Source: Acidobacteriota bacterium (lineage in GTDB: Bacteria; Acidobacteriota; Blastocatellia; Pyrinomonadales; Pyrinomonadaceae). Taken from it: a stretch of 64,000 bases of DNA. A program made the position numbers and the translations under genes. The stretch covers positions 45,005-109,004 of the forward strand of contig JAFAVK010000102.1 in the NCBI GenBank assembly GCA_019242475.1, in the 5' to 3' direction. Below the pieces are notes generated by a model. The model worked only from the letters and a program-made list of their open reading frames with translations. It ran no database searches and had not been told where the DNA came from. Shown in pieces: positions 33,505 to 40,624 of this stretch (position 1 is the first letter of the stretch; every line of letters starts with the position of its first letter).

Positions 33505-33533
33505 ACTATACGCACACGTCCCGAGGCTGTCAA
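33505..33533 (-). promoter_or_regulatory. Near-consensus sigma-70 promoter of the structured RNA
   Basis: On the minus strand TTGACA (33533-33528), a 17-bp spacer and TATAGT (33510-33505) are followed by a likely start near 33498. Immediately upstream is an A/T tract (AAATTTTTTTTGAAAAAAAG, about 33535-33555) that looks like an UP element. This combination suggests a high transcription rate. Confidence 0.85.
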
Positions 33534-33661
33534 GACTTTTTTTCAAAAAAAATTTAGAGCGAAATTGCCCCATTTTTCTGCTTTTCAAGACATCTGAAAA
33601 GTTCATCAACAGGCAATTTCCACAGGTGGAAATCTCATGGCCGTTTTGTGGAAAACTTTAA
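33534..33661. other. A/T-rich intergenic segment
   Basis: This stretch stands out from the GC-rich surroundings. It contains the UP-like A/T tract of the RNA promoter and then two DnaA-box-like words, ATTTCCACA on the plus strand (about 33615) and TTTTCCACA on the minus strand (about 33650), each differing from TTATCCACA by one or two bases. No replication genes are nearby, so I do not call an origin. Confidence 0.4.
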
Positions 33662-33743
33662 GAGCGTAAACCGTGAATCGTAAACCGTGACAAGTAAGAG
33701 CAGGTTTTATCTTGTCACGGTTTACGGTTCACGGTTCACGCTC
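33662..33743. repeat. Long intergenic hairpin of GAACCGT-type heptamers (copy 2)
   Basis: The arms 33662-33694 and 33711-33743 (33 nt, two mismatches) are separated by 16 nt. They match the hairpin at 8787-8865 in both unit sequence and the inner GTGACAAG end. As in copy 1, the right arm contains the stop codon of the adjacent minus-strand gene (33736-33738). Confidence 0.85.
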
Positions 33744-34341
33744 CTTTTGCAAACTGCGCGGCGACCTCGGCGACGCGGCGCCCCTGGAAGCGCGCGGCGT
33801 TGAGGGCCGTCTCGTCGGGGCGCGTCTGCCCGTTGTCGCTCTTGAAGGAGACGCCGTAGGGGTTGCCGGACTGGAACTGGATCGGGTCTGCGTAGCCGGG
33901 GCCGACGATGAGCGCGCCCCAGTGGTAGAAGGTGTTGTTGAGGGCGAGGATGGTTGACTCCTGCCCGCCGTGCATCGTCGCCGCGCTCGTGAAGGAGGAG
34001 CAGACCTTGTTGACGAGCTTGCCTGTCGCCCAGAGCGGCCCCGTGGTGTCGATGAACTGCTTGAGCTGCGCGGTGGGCAGGCCGTAGCGCGTCGGCGTGC
34101 CGAAGATGACGGCGTCGGCCCAGGTCAGGTCGTCGAGCGTCGCCTCCTGCACGTCCTGCGTCTCCTGCACGTGCTGCGACCAGCCCTCGTTCGACGCGAT
34201 GGCCTGCTCGGGCGCCAGCTCCCTGACCTTGCGCAGGCGCACCTCCGCGCCCGCCCCCTCGGCGCCCTCGGCGACGGCCTGCGCCAGCCTGTAGGTCGTC
34301 CCCGTCGCGCTGTAGTAGATGACCGCTAACTTGACCCCCAC
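33736..34341 (-). CDS. wrbA: NAD(P)H:quinone oxidoreductase, WrbA-type flavodoxin
   Basis: I use the GTG at 34341 because AAGGAGG lies six bases upstream; the track start adds 14 residues. The 201-residue product has the WrbA flavodoxin core: FMN phosphate loop YYSATGTTYRLAQ near the N-terminus, GTPTRYGLP, the isoalloxazine loop TSAATMHGGQESTILALNN and GADP-like GPGYADPIQF. WrbA proteins form tetramers with FMN and reduce quinones by two electrons, protecting against redox cycling. Length and motifs fit well. The gene appears monocistronic, with the heptamer hairpin at its 3' end. Confidence 0.92.
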   Translation of the reverse strand: MGVKLAVIYYSATGTTYRLAQAVAEGAEGAGAEVRLRKVRELAPEQAIASNEGWSQHVQETQDVQEATLDDLTWADAVIFGTPTRYGLPTAQLKQFIDTTGPLWATGKLVNKVCSSFTSAATMHGGQESTILALNNTFYHWGALIVGPGYADPIQFQSGNPYGVSFKSDNGQTRPDETALNAARFQGRRVAEVAAQFAKGA

Positions 34342-34590
34342 GGTTTCCCTCCTTGTGTCTACATCTGACGGAGGAGACGGCAAGGCGAAGACTCCCGCCC
34401 ACGTCCCGCGTCAACGTCCTTAATGTTCGAGGTTCGGTGCCACGATTTATACCGCGGCGCGGCGGCCCGGCGCAACAGGCGGCCGGGCATAGGTTCACGG
34501 GCGTACGTTGACCGGGTGCGAGTTTCGGCGGGCGTCGTTTATAATCGTCCTTTCGGGGATTCATCAGATAATCCATATTGAATAAGGGGA

Positions 34591-36597
34591 ATGACGATGA
34601 CGCTTGAGAAGACGGCGAAGCGGCCCGGGCGTTTGAAGTTCGAGGGGCGCGTGCTCTATCTGACGGAGGACGTGTCGCTCGTCAGGCGGCAGTTGGAGGC
34701 GGGCGAGAATTTTGAATACGAGCCGGGGCGGGCGTTGATGAACAACATCTCGACGGACGAGATCACGCCGGGGTGGGTCTGCTTTTATTACGACGAGACG
34801 TTGGGCGAGTACGTGTATGTGGGGATGAGGGAGGGGGCGGTTAAGAAGGACGAGGTGAAGAACGGCGGGTTCGCGGTCGTGGTGTCGGGGCTGTCGAAGG
34901 GGTGCGGCAGCTCGCGCGAGACGGCGCCGTTCGCGGAGAAGGCGGCGGGGCTTCAGCTCGTCATCGCCAAGACCATCGAGAAGATTTACGGGCAGAACTG
35001 TCAGAACATCGGGCTCTTGACTTCGACCGACTTCGGGCTGATTGAAAGGATCAAGAGCGGCGAGGAGATTCCGCTGGAAGAGTTCACGCGCGGGCTCGAC
35101 CCCATCTCCAAACAGATAGTCGAGTACGGCGGGCTCTTCAACTACAACAAGGCGCGGCTCGCGGGCGAGGTCACGCCGCCCGCGGTCGAGACTAAAGGGC
35201 GGCCGATGAACATCGTCGAGAAGATCGTCGCGCGCCACGCCTTCGTGCGCGCGGGGCGCGTCGGCGTCGAGGCGGTCAAGCCCGGCGATGCGCTCTTCGC
35301 CGTCGCGGACGTGCGCTTCTCGCACGAGTACGTGACGCCGATGGCCGAGAGCCTTTTCAAACAGGCTTTGGGCATGGACGCGCGCGTGACCGAGGCCGAG
35401 TCGGTCTACGCCTTCCGCGACCATCTGACCTTCATCGGGCGCGTGATGCCGGAGGAGAAGAAGCGGATGGGGCTGCTCGACCGCGCCAACGGCCTCGCCA
35501 CCACGCAGCAGAGTTTCACCGAGCAGCAGGGCATCCGCCTCTACGGCGGGACGGAGGAGCGCGGGTCGGAGGCCATCTGCCACAACGCGGTCGTCGAAGA
35601 CATCGCGCTGCCCGGCCAACTCGTCATCGGCACGGACTCGCACACCTGCATGGCCGGCGTGCTCGGCTGCTTCGCCTTCGGCGTCGGCTCGACCGACATG
35701 GCGAACGCCTGGTACACGAAGGACATCCGCGTCAAAGTCCCCGAGGTCGTCCGCTTTGTTTTGAAAGGTGAGAAGCGCCCGGACGTTTCGGCGAAGGACG
35801 TGATGCTCGTCATCCTCGCCACCGACTACATGAAGCAGGGCAAAGGCATCGGGCAGGTGCTTGAGTTCGCGGGCGAGGGCTTGCGCGGCTGGAACATCGA
35901 CGAGCGCGCGACGCTCACCAACATGGCGGTCGAGGCCGGCGGCTTCACCGGCATCATCGAGCCCGACGAGGTCACGCTCGAATACCTGAAGAGGACGCGC
36001 GGGCTCTCCGAGGAGGAGATACGCGGCGGCTTCCTCAAGAGCGACCCTGATGCGGAGTACGCCGCGAGCTTCGAGATTGATTTGAGCGAAGTCCGCCCGA
36101 TGGTGGCGACGCCGGGCGACCCGCGCAACGGTCTGCCGATTTCTGACTTGAACGAGCCGGTCAAGATAGACATCGCCTACGGCGGCTCTTGCACGGGCGG
36201 CAAGATGGCCGACATGGACATGTACGCGGCGGTCTTGCGGCGCGCCGTCGAGCGGGGCCAGCGCGTCGCGCCCGGCGTCCACCTCTACTTACAGTTCGGC
36301 TCGCAGAAGATTAAGGAGTACGCACGCGCGCGCGGCTACATCGAAATCTTCGAGCGCGCGGGCGCGGAGCTGATCGACCCCTCGTGCGGCGCCTGCATCA
36401 ACGCCGGGCCGGGCGCGTCGAAGTCGCCGGATCAGGTCACCGTCAGCGCGCAGAACCGCAACTTCCCAGGGCGCTCCGGCCCCGGCAAAGTTTACCTGGC
36501 GAGTCCTTACGTGGTCGCGGCCTCGGCCATCGCCGGCCACATCGTCGAGCCCGACGAGTTTTTGCAAGCGCGCGAGGAGGAGCTGGCCTTCGCATGA
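34591..36597 (+). CDS. Aconitase-family hydratase with swivel domain first
   Basis: The 668-residue protein has the small swivel domain at the N-terminus (about 45-165; NNISTDEITPGW and GCGSSRETAPFAEKAAG), followed by the large catalytic domain. This is the reverse of standard aconitases. The large domain has GTDSHTCMAGVLGCFAFG, and the three likely 4Fe-4S cysteines are Cys534 (GGSCTGG), Cys599 and Cys602 (SCGAC). It probably interconverts citrate and isocitrate or an isopropylmalate-like substrate; I cannot decide which. An isocitrate dehydrogenase elsewhere in the window supports an aconitase role weakly. A TATAAT (34540) lies 50 bp upstream. It overlaps the CYTH gene by four bases. Confidence 0.87.
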   Translation: MTMTLEKTAKRPGRLKFEGRVLYLTEDVSLVRRQLEAGENFEYEPGRALMNNISTDEITPGWVCFYYDETLGEYVYVGMREGAVKKDEVKNGGFAVVVSGLSKGCGSSRETAPFAEKAAGLQLVIAKTIEKIYGQNCQNIGLLTSTDFGLIERIKSGEEIPLEEFTRGLDPISKQIVEYGGLFNYNKARLAGEVTPPAVETKGRPMNIVEKIVARHAFVRAGRVGVEAVKPGDALFAVADVRFSHEYVTPMAESLFKQALGMDARVTEAESVYAFRDHLTFIGRVMPEEKKRMGLLDRANGLATTQQSFTEQQGIRLYGGTEERGSEAICHNAVVEDIALPGQLVIGTDSHTCMAGVLGCFAFGVGSTDMANAWYTKDIRVKVPEVVRFVLKGEKRPDVSAKDVMLVILATDYMKQGKGIGQVLEFAGEGLRGWNIDERATLTNMAVEAGGFTGIIEPDEVTLEYLKRTRGLSEEEIRGGFLKSDPDAEYAASFEIDLSEVRPMVATPGDPRNGLPISDLNEPVKIDIAYGGSCTGGKMADMDMYAAVLRRAVERGQRVAPGVHLYLQFGSQKIKEYARARGYIEIFERAGAELIDPSCGACINAGPGASKSPDQVTVSAQNRNFPGRSGPGKVYLASPYVVAASAIAGHIVEPDEFLQAREEELAFA

Positions 36598-37163
36598 AGG
36601 GCGTCGGGCCGGGCCGCGTCCGTGACATCCTCGACCACGAGCCGAGGTACGTGCGCGTCGAGCGCCAGCGCCGCTACCTTCTGGGCGGGCTGCCCGAAGG
36701 CGTCTCTTTGCGCGACGAGCACGCGCAGATCACGGACAACTACATCACGAACACGCGCCTGCGCCTGCGCAAGTCGCGCTGGGTGCCGACGGGCGAGTGG
36801 AGCCTCAAGCTCTCGCAGAAGCAGACGCCCGCCCCGCCGGACTTCGGGCGCGCCCTGCTCACGACGCTCTACCTCAACCGGGCCGAGTACGAGGCGCTCT
36901 CGATCTTCGAGGCCAACGAGCTGCGGAAGAACCGCTACTACCTCCGGCACGAGGGGCGGCTCGTCTCCGTCAACGTCTACCTCGGGGAGCTGCGCGGCCT
37001 CCTCCTCGCCGAGATCGATTTTGAAGACGACGCGGAGATGGACGCCTTCCCCAAGCCTCCTTTCGCACACCTCGACGTGACGCGCGACGAGCTGTTCAGC
37101 GGCGGGCGCCTCGTCCAACTGACGGCCGAAGAGCTGCGCGCCGAAATCTCCCGCCGCGGCTGA
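36594..37163 (+). CDS. CYTH domain protein
   Basis: I use the ATG at 36594, which overlaps the aconitase stop as ATGA; the track start lies inside the upstream gene. The 189-residue product has the CYTH pattern of charged beta strands: YVRVERQRRYLL at the start, ITDNYITNTRLRLRKSR, WSLKLSQKQ and LLAEIDFEDDAEMDAF. CYTH proteins bind triphosphates in a tunnel, as in inorganic triphosphatases or adenylate cyclase IV. The classical first ExExK motif reads VERQRRY here, so activity is uncertain. Overlap with the hydratase gene suggests co-translation, but no shared pathway is obvious. Confidence 0.82.
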   Translation: MKGVGPGRVRDILDHEPRYVRVERQRRYLLGGLPEGVSLRDEHAQITDNYITNTRLRLRKSRWVPTGEWSLKLSQKQTPAPPDFGRALLTTLYLNRAEYEALSIFEANELRKNRYYLRHEGRLVSVNVYLGELRGLLLAEIDFEDDAEMDAFPKPPFAHLDVTRDELFSGGRLVQLTAEELRAEISRRG

Positions 37164-37199
37164 ATGGCGCGGCCCAATCCATCGGAAAAAATTAAAGAG

Positions 37200-38285
37200 A
37201 TGAACACACGACCCCTCGCCATCCTTTGCTTCTTGACGTTAATGATCCTGCTCGCGCCCGCCCCCCGTGCAAACGCGCAGGCCGGCGAACAGAAACTCTT
37301 CCGCGGCAACGTCGGCGACTACCCGGTGCGCATGACGCTGCGCCGCGGGGCCGGCGGCGAGGTCTCGGGCTCTTACTCGTACGAGGGGCGCGGCGGCGAG
37401 CTGACGCTCAAGGGCTCCGTCAACGCGAAGGGCGAACTCGCGCTCGAAGAGTTCGACGGCGCGAAGCAGACCGGCGCGTTCAAGGGGCAGTGGGAGGAGA
37501 AGGACTACGAGCCCGAGGCGAGCCTCACCGGCAACTGGACGAAGCCGGCCGGCGGCGGCGAGCAGTGGTTCTACCTGGTCGAGCAGCCCCGGCAGACGGG
37601 CGGCGCCGCCGTCACGACGAAGAAGCTTAAAGAAGGCGGCAAGAAGATCGGGTACTCCGTCCGCGCGGAGTACCCGCAGGTCGAGGGCGCGGAGAAGTTC
37701 AACCAACTGGCCGAGGGTTTCGTGACGAAGGAGGTCGCGGACTTCAAGAAGGACGCGGGGCCGAAGCGGGGCGAGAAGGACTACATGCCCGAGGCGGCCG
37801 AGGACTCGCTCGACATCCGTTACACGATGCGCCTCCTGACCGACGACCTCATCAGCGTCGAGTTTCCCATCGACTACTACGAGCACGGCGCGGCGCACGG
37901 CTCGCACGCCTTCCACGTCATCAACTACGACGTGAAGTCCGGCCGCGTGCTTTCGCTCGCCGACCTCTTCAGGCCGGGCTCGAACTACCTCGGCAAGATT
38001 TCCGAGGTCGCCATCCGACAACTGCACCGGTGGAACAGGGACTCGGCCGACTACCCCGGCGGCGGCGGCCAGCCCTACCTCGACGACGAGGGCATCGCGG
38101 CGGGCGCGAAGCCTTCGGCCGAGAACTACCAGAACTGGACGGTCACGCCGCGCGGGCTCGCCTTCACGTTCGACTACTACCAGCTCGGCGCCTACGCCGC
38201 GGGCGCGCCGGCCGTCGTCGTGCCGTACGCGGACTTGAAAGGGATCATCAGGCCGGGCGGGCCGCTCGACTCGCTCTCGAAGTGA
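37200..38285 (+). CDS. Secreted DUF3298/RsiV-like domain protein
   Basis: I choose the ATG at 37200 because it opens directly into a signal peptide (PLAILCFLTLMILLAP, cleavage near ANAQA). The ATG at 37164 adds 12 polar residues. After about 100 residues of beta-rich sequence comes a DUF4163-like segment and a DUF3298 domain. The latter contains HGAAHGSHAFHVINYD, SGRVLSLADLF and a C-terminal FDYYQLGAYAAGAPAVVVPY, as in the extracytoplasmic part of anti-sigma factor RsiV. No transmembrane anti-sigma part is present. It likely acts in the periplasm, perhaps binding peptidoglycan or an inhibitor. Confidence 0.82.
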   Translation: MNTRPLAILCFLTLMILLAPAPRANAQAGEQKLFRGNVGDYPVRMTLRRGAGGEVSGSYSYEGRGGELTLKGSVNAKGELALEEFDGAKQTGAFKGQWEEKDYEPEASLTGNWTKPAGGGEQWFYLVEQPRQTGGAAVTTKKLKEGGKKIGYSVRAEYPQVEGAEKFNQLAEGFVTKEVADFKKDAGPKRGEKDYMPEAAEDSLDIRYTMRLLTDDLISVEFPIDYYEHGAAHGSHAFHVINYDVKSGRVLSLADLFRPGSNYLGKISEVAIRQLHRWNRDSADYPGGGGQPYLDDEGIAAGAKPSAENYQNWTVTPRGLAFTFDYYQLGAYAAGAPAVVVPYADLKGIIRPGGPLDSLSK

Positions 38286-38323
38286 AAGAGGTATCCTTCG
38301 CCGCGCCCGAGGCTCAGGTTCAT

Positions 38324-38800
38324 ATGACTGAAGCGACGACGAACCCGACGGCCGTCATCTACACCATCGGCCACGGCCGGCACGCTTGGGCCGATTTCCT
38401 CGCGCTGTTGAGACAGTACGAGATCGAAGTCCTGTGCGACGTGCGCAGCGCGGCGCGCTCGCGGTGGCCGCAGTTCAACGGGCAGGTCTTGGCGGCGAGC
38501 CTGAAGCGGGCGGGCATCGGCTACGAGTGGCTGCCCGAGTGCGGCGGGAAGGTCGTCGCGCCGACCGAGGAGCTGAACCGCGGGCTCGAACGGATCATGG
38601 AGCTGGCCGCCGACTCGCGCGTCACGCTGATGTGCTCGGAGTCGCGGCCGCTCACCGCGCACAGGGAGCCGCGCGCCAACTGCCACCGCGTCGGCCTGCT
38701 CGGGCCGCCCCTGCGCGCACGCGGCGCGCGCCTCATCCACATCCTCCCCGACGGCGACGCGCTCGAATTCGACGAGTCGTCCGTCCCCTCCATCTGGTGA
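38324..38800 (+). CDS. DUF488 domain protein
   Basis: The 158-residue protein has the DUF488 features IYTIGHGRHAWADFLALL, VLCDVRSAARSRWPQFN and an ARANCHRVGLLG-type Cys/His segment near the end. The ATG at 38324 places the conserved TIGHG motif near residue 14; the track start lies in the previous gene. The family's function is not established, and some members are near DNA repair or metal genes. It follows the DUF3298 gene by 38 bp and likely closes the hydratase-CYTH-DUF3298 operon. Confidence 0.85.
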   Translation: MTEATTNPTAVIYTIGHGRHAWADFLALLRQYEIEVLCDVRSAARSRWPQFNGQVLAASLKRAGIGYEWLPECGGKVVAPTEELNRGLERIMELAADSRVTLMCSESRPLTAHREPRANCHRVGLLGPPLRARGARLIHILPDGDALEFDESSVPSIW

Positions 38801-38972
38801 CCGTCTAAAAAAACTTAGACTCCGGGCCGCGCCCCCGCGTCTTTACCCCGGGCGCTCTCCCCTCGATGCGAGGCTCTTGTTGCGCGCGGCCGGGGTGTGA
38901 TAGCTTCCCGCCGCTTTTCAAAGGAGACCCTCGCGCTTTTCCCGACACCGAGACAAGGAGAGAACGTTTGCC

Positions 38973-39395
38973 ATGAAGAGCACGAAGAGCATCCTGTGCG
39001 CCGCCGTCGTCCTGATGGCCTCCGCCGCGGCCTCCGCCTTGGCCCCCGACCAGCCGCGGATGCAGGCCGCGCGCGCCGACTTGCAGGCCGCCCGCGCGCA
39101 ACTGCGCAGCGCCACCGCCGACAAGGGCGGCCACCGCAAACGCGCCATCGAACAGGTGGACGCGGCCCTCGCGGAGGTCGCCGCCGGCATCCGCTTCGAC
39201 CGCCAACACGACGACGAGGCGTTCGCCCCCGACCAGCCGCACATGCAGGCGGCGCTCGACAAGTTGCAGAGCGCCCGCTCCAACCTCGAAGCGGCCAGCG
39301 AGGACAAGGGCGGCCACCGCGTCAAAGCCCTCGAACACGTCAACCAGGCGATTGACGAGGTGAAGGCGGGCATCGAGTACGACCGCACGCACTAA
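38973..39395 (+). CDS. Small secreted helical protein with internal duplication
   Basis: The 140-residue precursor has a signal peptide (about 1-23, ending ASALA) and two tandem copies of a helical unit of about 55 residues. Each copy contains APDQPxMQAA, DKGGHRxKA and AGIxxDR. The copies are roughly 55-60% identical by eye. I know of similar small periplasmic helical repeats in Acidobacteria-like genomes but no function. AAGGAG lies about 12 bases before the ATG. The gene stands alone between the DUF488 gene and a palindrome. Confidence 0.78.
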   Translation: MKSTKSILCAAVVLMASAAASALAPDQPRMQAARADLQAARAQLRSATADKGGHRKRAIEQVDAALAEVAAGIRFDRQHDDEAFAPDQPHMQAALDKLQSARSNLEAASEDKGGHRVKALEHVNQAIDEVKAGIEYDRTH

Positions 39396-39408
39396 GAGAG
39401 AAGTAGAC

Positions 39409-39473
39409 AGTAGACAGTAGAACAACCGCGGAGACACAGCCAATTTCAAATTTGAAATTGGCTGTGTCTCCGC
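39409..39473. repeat. AGTAGAC tandem unit plus perfect 46-bp palindrome
   Basis: Tandem AGTAGAC units (about 39402-39420) lead into a perfect palindrome at 39428-39473 whose arm begins GCGGAGACACAGCC. The centre is CAAATTTG. The flanks continue the GGAGACAC/GTGTCTCC pattern imperfectly to about 39485. It lies between two plus-strand genes and so probably ends the upstream transcript. Confidence 0.85.
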
Positions 39474-39522
39474 GTCTCTGTGGTTTAATTAACCCCCGAA
39501 GAAATCTCGGGGGGGTTGAAGG

Positions 39523-40617
39523 ATGGCGAGCAAAGAGAAGGCCGAGGCCGAGCGGCTCAAGCGGCAGGACGAGGACGTGAAGCGCGCGCTCGAACAGACG
39601 GGCGGCAAGGCGCTCAAGCCCGCCGAGGCCGCGCGCGAGGAGGCCGCGCGCCCGCCGCACACGAAGCGGCGGCACAAGCTCTGGATCGGGACGTACCTCC
39701 TCGCGCTCGCCGCGCTCGCCGCGCTGCACTACGCCGTGCGCCTGAAGTTCTTCGACTTCGCGGACGCGTACCGGCCGACCGCGCTGCGCGCCGCCGAGGC
39801 CGCGATGGCGGTCGTCCTCGTGCTGGCCGCGGCGAGGCTCGTGGACGCCCTCCTCATCGACCCGCTCTCGGACGCCGCCTCGCGCTACAACCTCCACCGC
39901 GTGCTGCGCTTCGCCGCCGGCACGACCATCATGCTCATCGCCGTCTCGGTCATCTTCGCCAACTGGTACACGGCGGCCGTCTCGTTCGGCGTGCTCTCGC
40001 TCGTCGTCGGGCTCGCCGTGCAGACGCCGTTCACGAGCCTGCTCGGCTGGGTCTACATCCTCGTCCGCGCGCCCTACCGCGTCGGCGACCGCATCCGCAT
40101 CGACGACGCGACGGGCGACGTGATCGACGTGGGCTACCTCGACACGACGCTCTGGGAGTTCGGCGGGCAGTACCTTTCGACCGACCACCCTTCGGGGCGC
40201 GTCATCCGCTTCCCGAACTCGCACGTGCTGTCGAACGCCGTCTACAACTACTCCTGGCCGCTCTTCCCTTACATCTGGAACGAGATCACCTTCCAGGTCG
40301 CCTACAACAGCGACCTCGAGTTCGTCGCCGAGACGATGCGCGAGGTGGCCGAGGCCGAGATCGGCGAGACGATGCGCGAGCGCATCCGCACCTACCGCGA
40401 GCTGCTCGCGCAGACGCCCGTGGACGAGCTCCAGGTGCGCGAGCACCCGTCGGTCGTCTTCCGCGTCAACCAGAACACATGGATCGACGCGACGGTGCGC
40501 TACCTCGTCGAGCCGCGCGAGGCCGGCCGCGTCAAGACCCGTCTCATCCAGCAGATGCTCCGCCGCCTCAACGCCGAGCCCGACCGCGTCGGCTTCCCGA
40601 AGGACAACATGCGCTGA
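39523..40617 (+). CDS. Mechanosensitive channel, MscS family
   Basis: The 364-residue protein has a charged N-terminal tail, then membrane helices near 55-75, 88-110 and 130-150. The pore-lining helix region is AAVSFGVLSLVVGLAVQTPFTSLLG, followed by the MscS beta domain (VYILVRAPYRVGDRIRIDD, VIRFPNSHVLSNAVYNYS) and a C-terminal alpha/beta domain. These features are standard for MscS-like channels that open under membrane tension to release solutes. The ATG is preceded by GAAGG. It is convergent with the MFS gene, with a gap of 7 bp. Confidence 0.92.
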   Translation: MASKEKAEAERLKRQDEDVKRALEQTGGKALKPAEAAREEAARPPHTKRRHKLWIGTYLLALAALAALHYAVRLKFFDFADAYRPTALRAAEAAMAVVLVLAAARLVDALLIDPLSDAASRYNLHRVLRFAAGTTIMLIAVSVIFANWYTAAVSFGVLSLVVGLAVQTPFTSLLGWVYILVRAPYRVGDRIRIDDATGDVIDVGYLDTTLWEFGGQYLSTDHPSGRVIRFPNSHVLSNAVYNYSWPLFPYIWNEITFQVAYNSDLEFVAETMREVAEAEIGETMRERIRTYRELLAQTPVDELQVREHPSVVFRVNQNTWIDATVRYLVEPREAGRVKTRLIQQMLRRLNAEPDRVGFPKDNMR

Positions 40618-40624
40618 GCGGCGT

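Noticed and set aside
32972-33661. 229-residue plus-strand ORF over the structured RNA
   Set aside because: It has low-complexity Arg/Pro-rich sequence, no ribosome site and no family pattern. The minus strand carries promoter, hairpins and terminator.
33541-33661. Replication origin
   Set aside because: There are only two imperfect DnaA-like words, and no dnaA, dnaN, gidA or parAB genes nearby.
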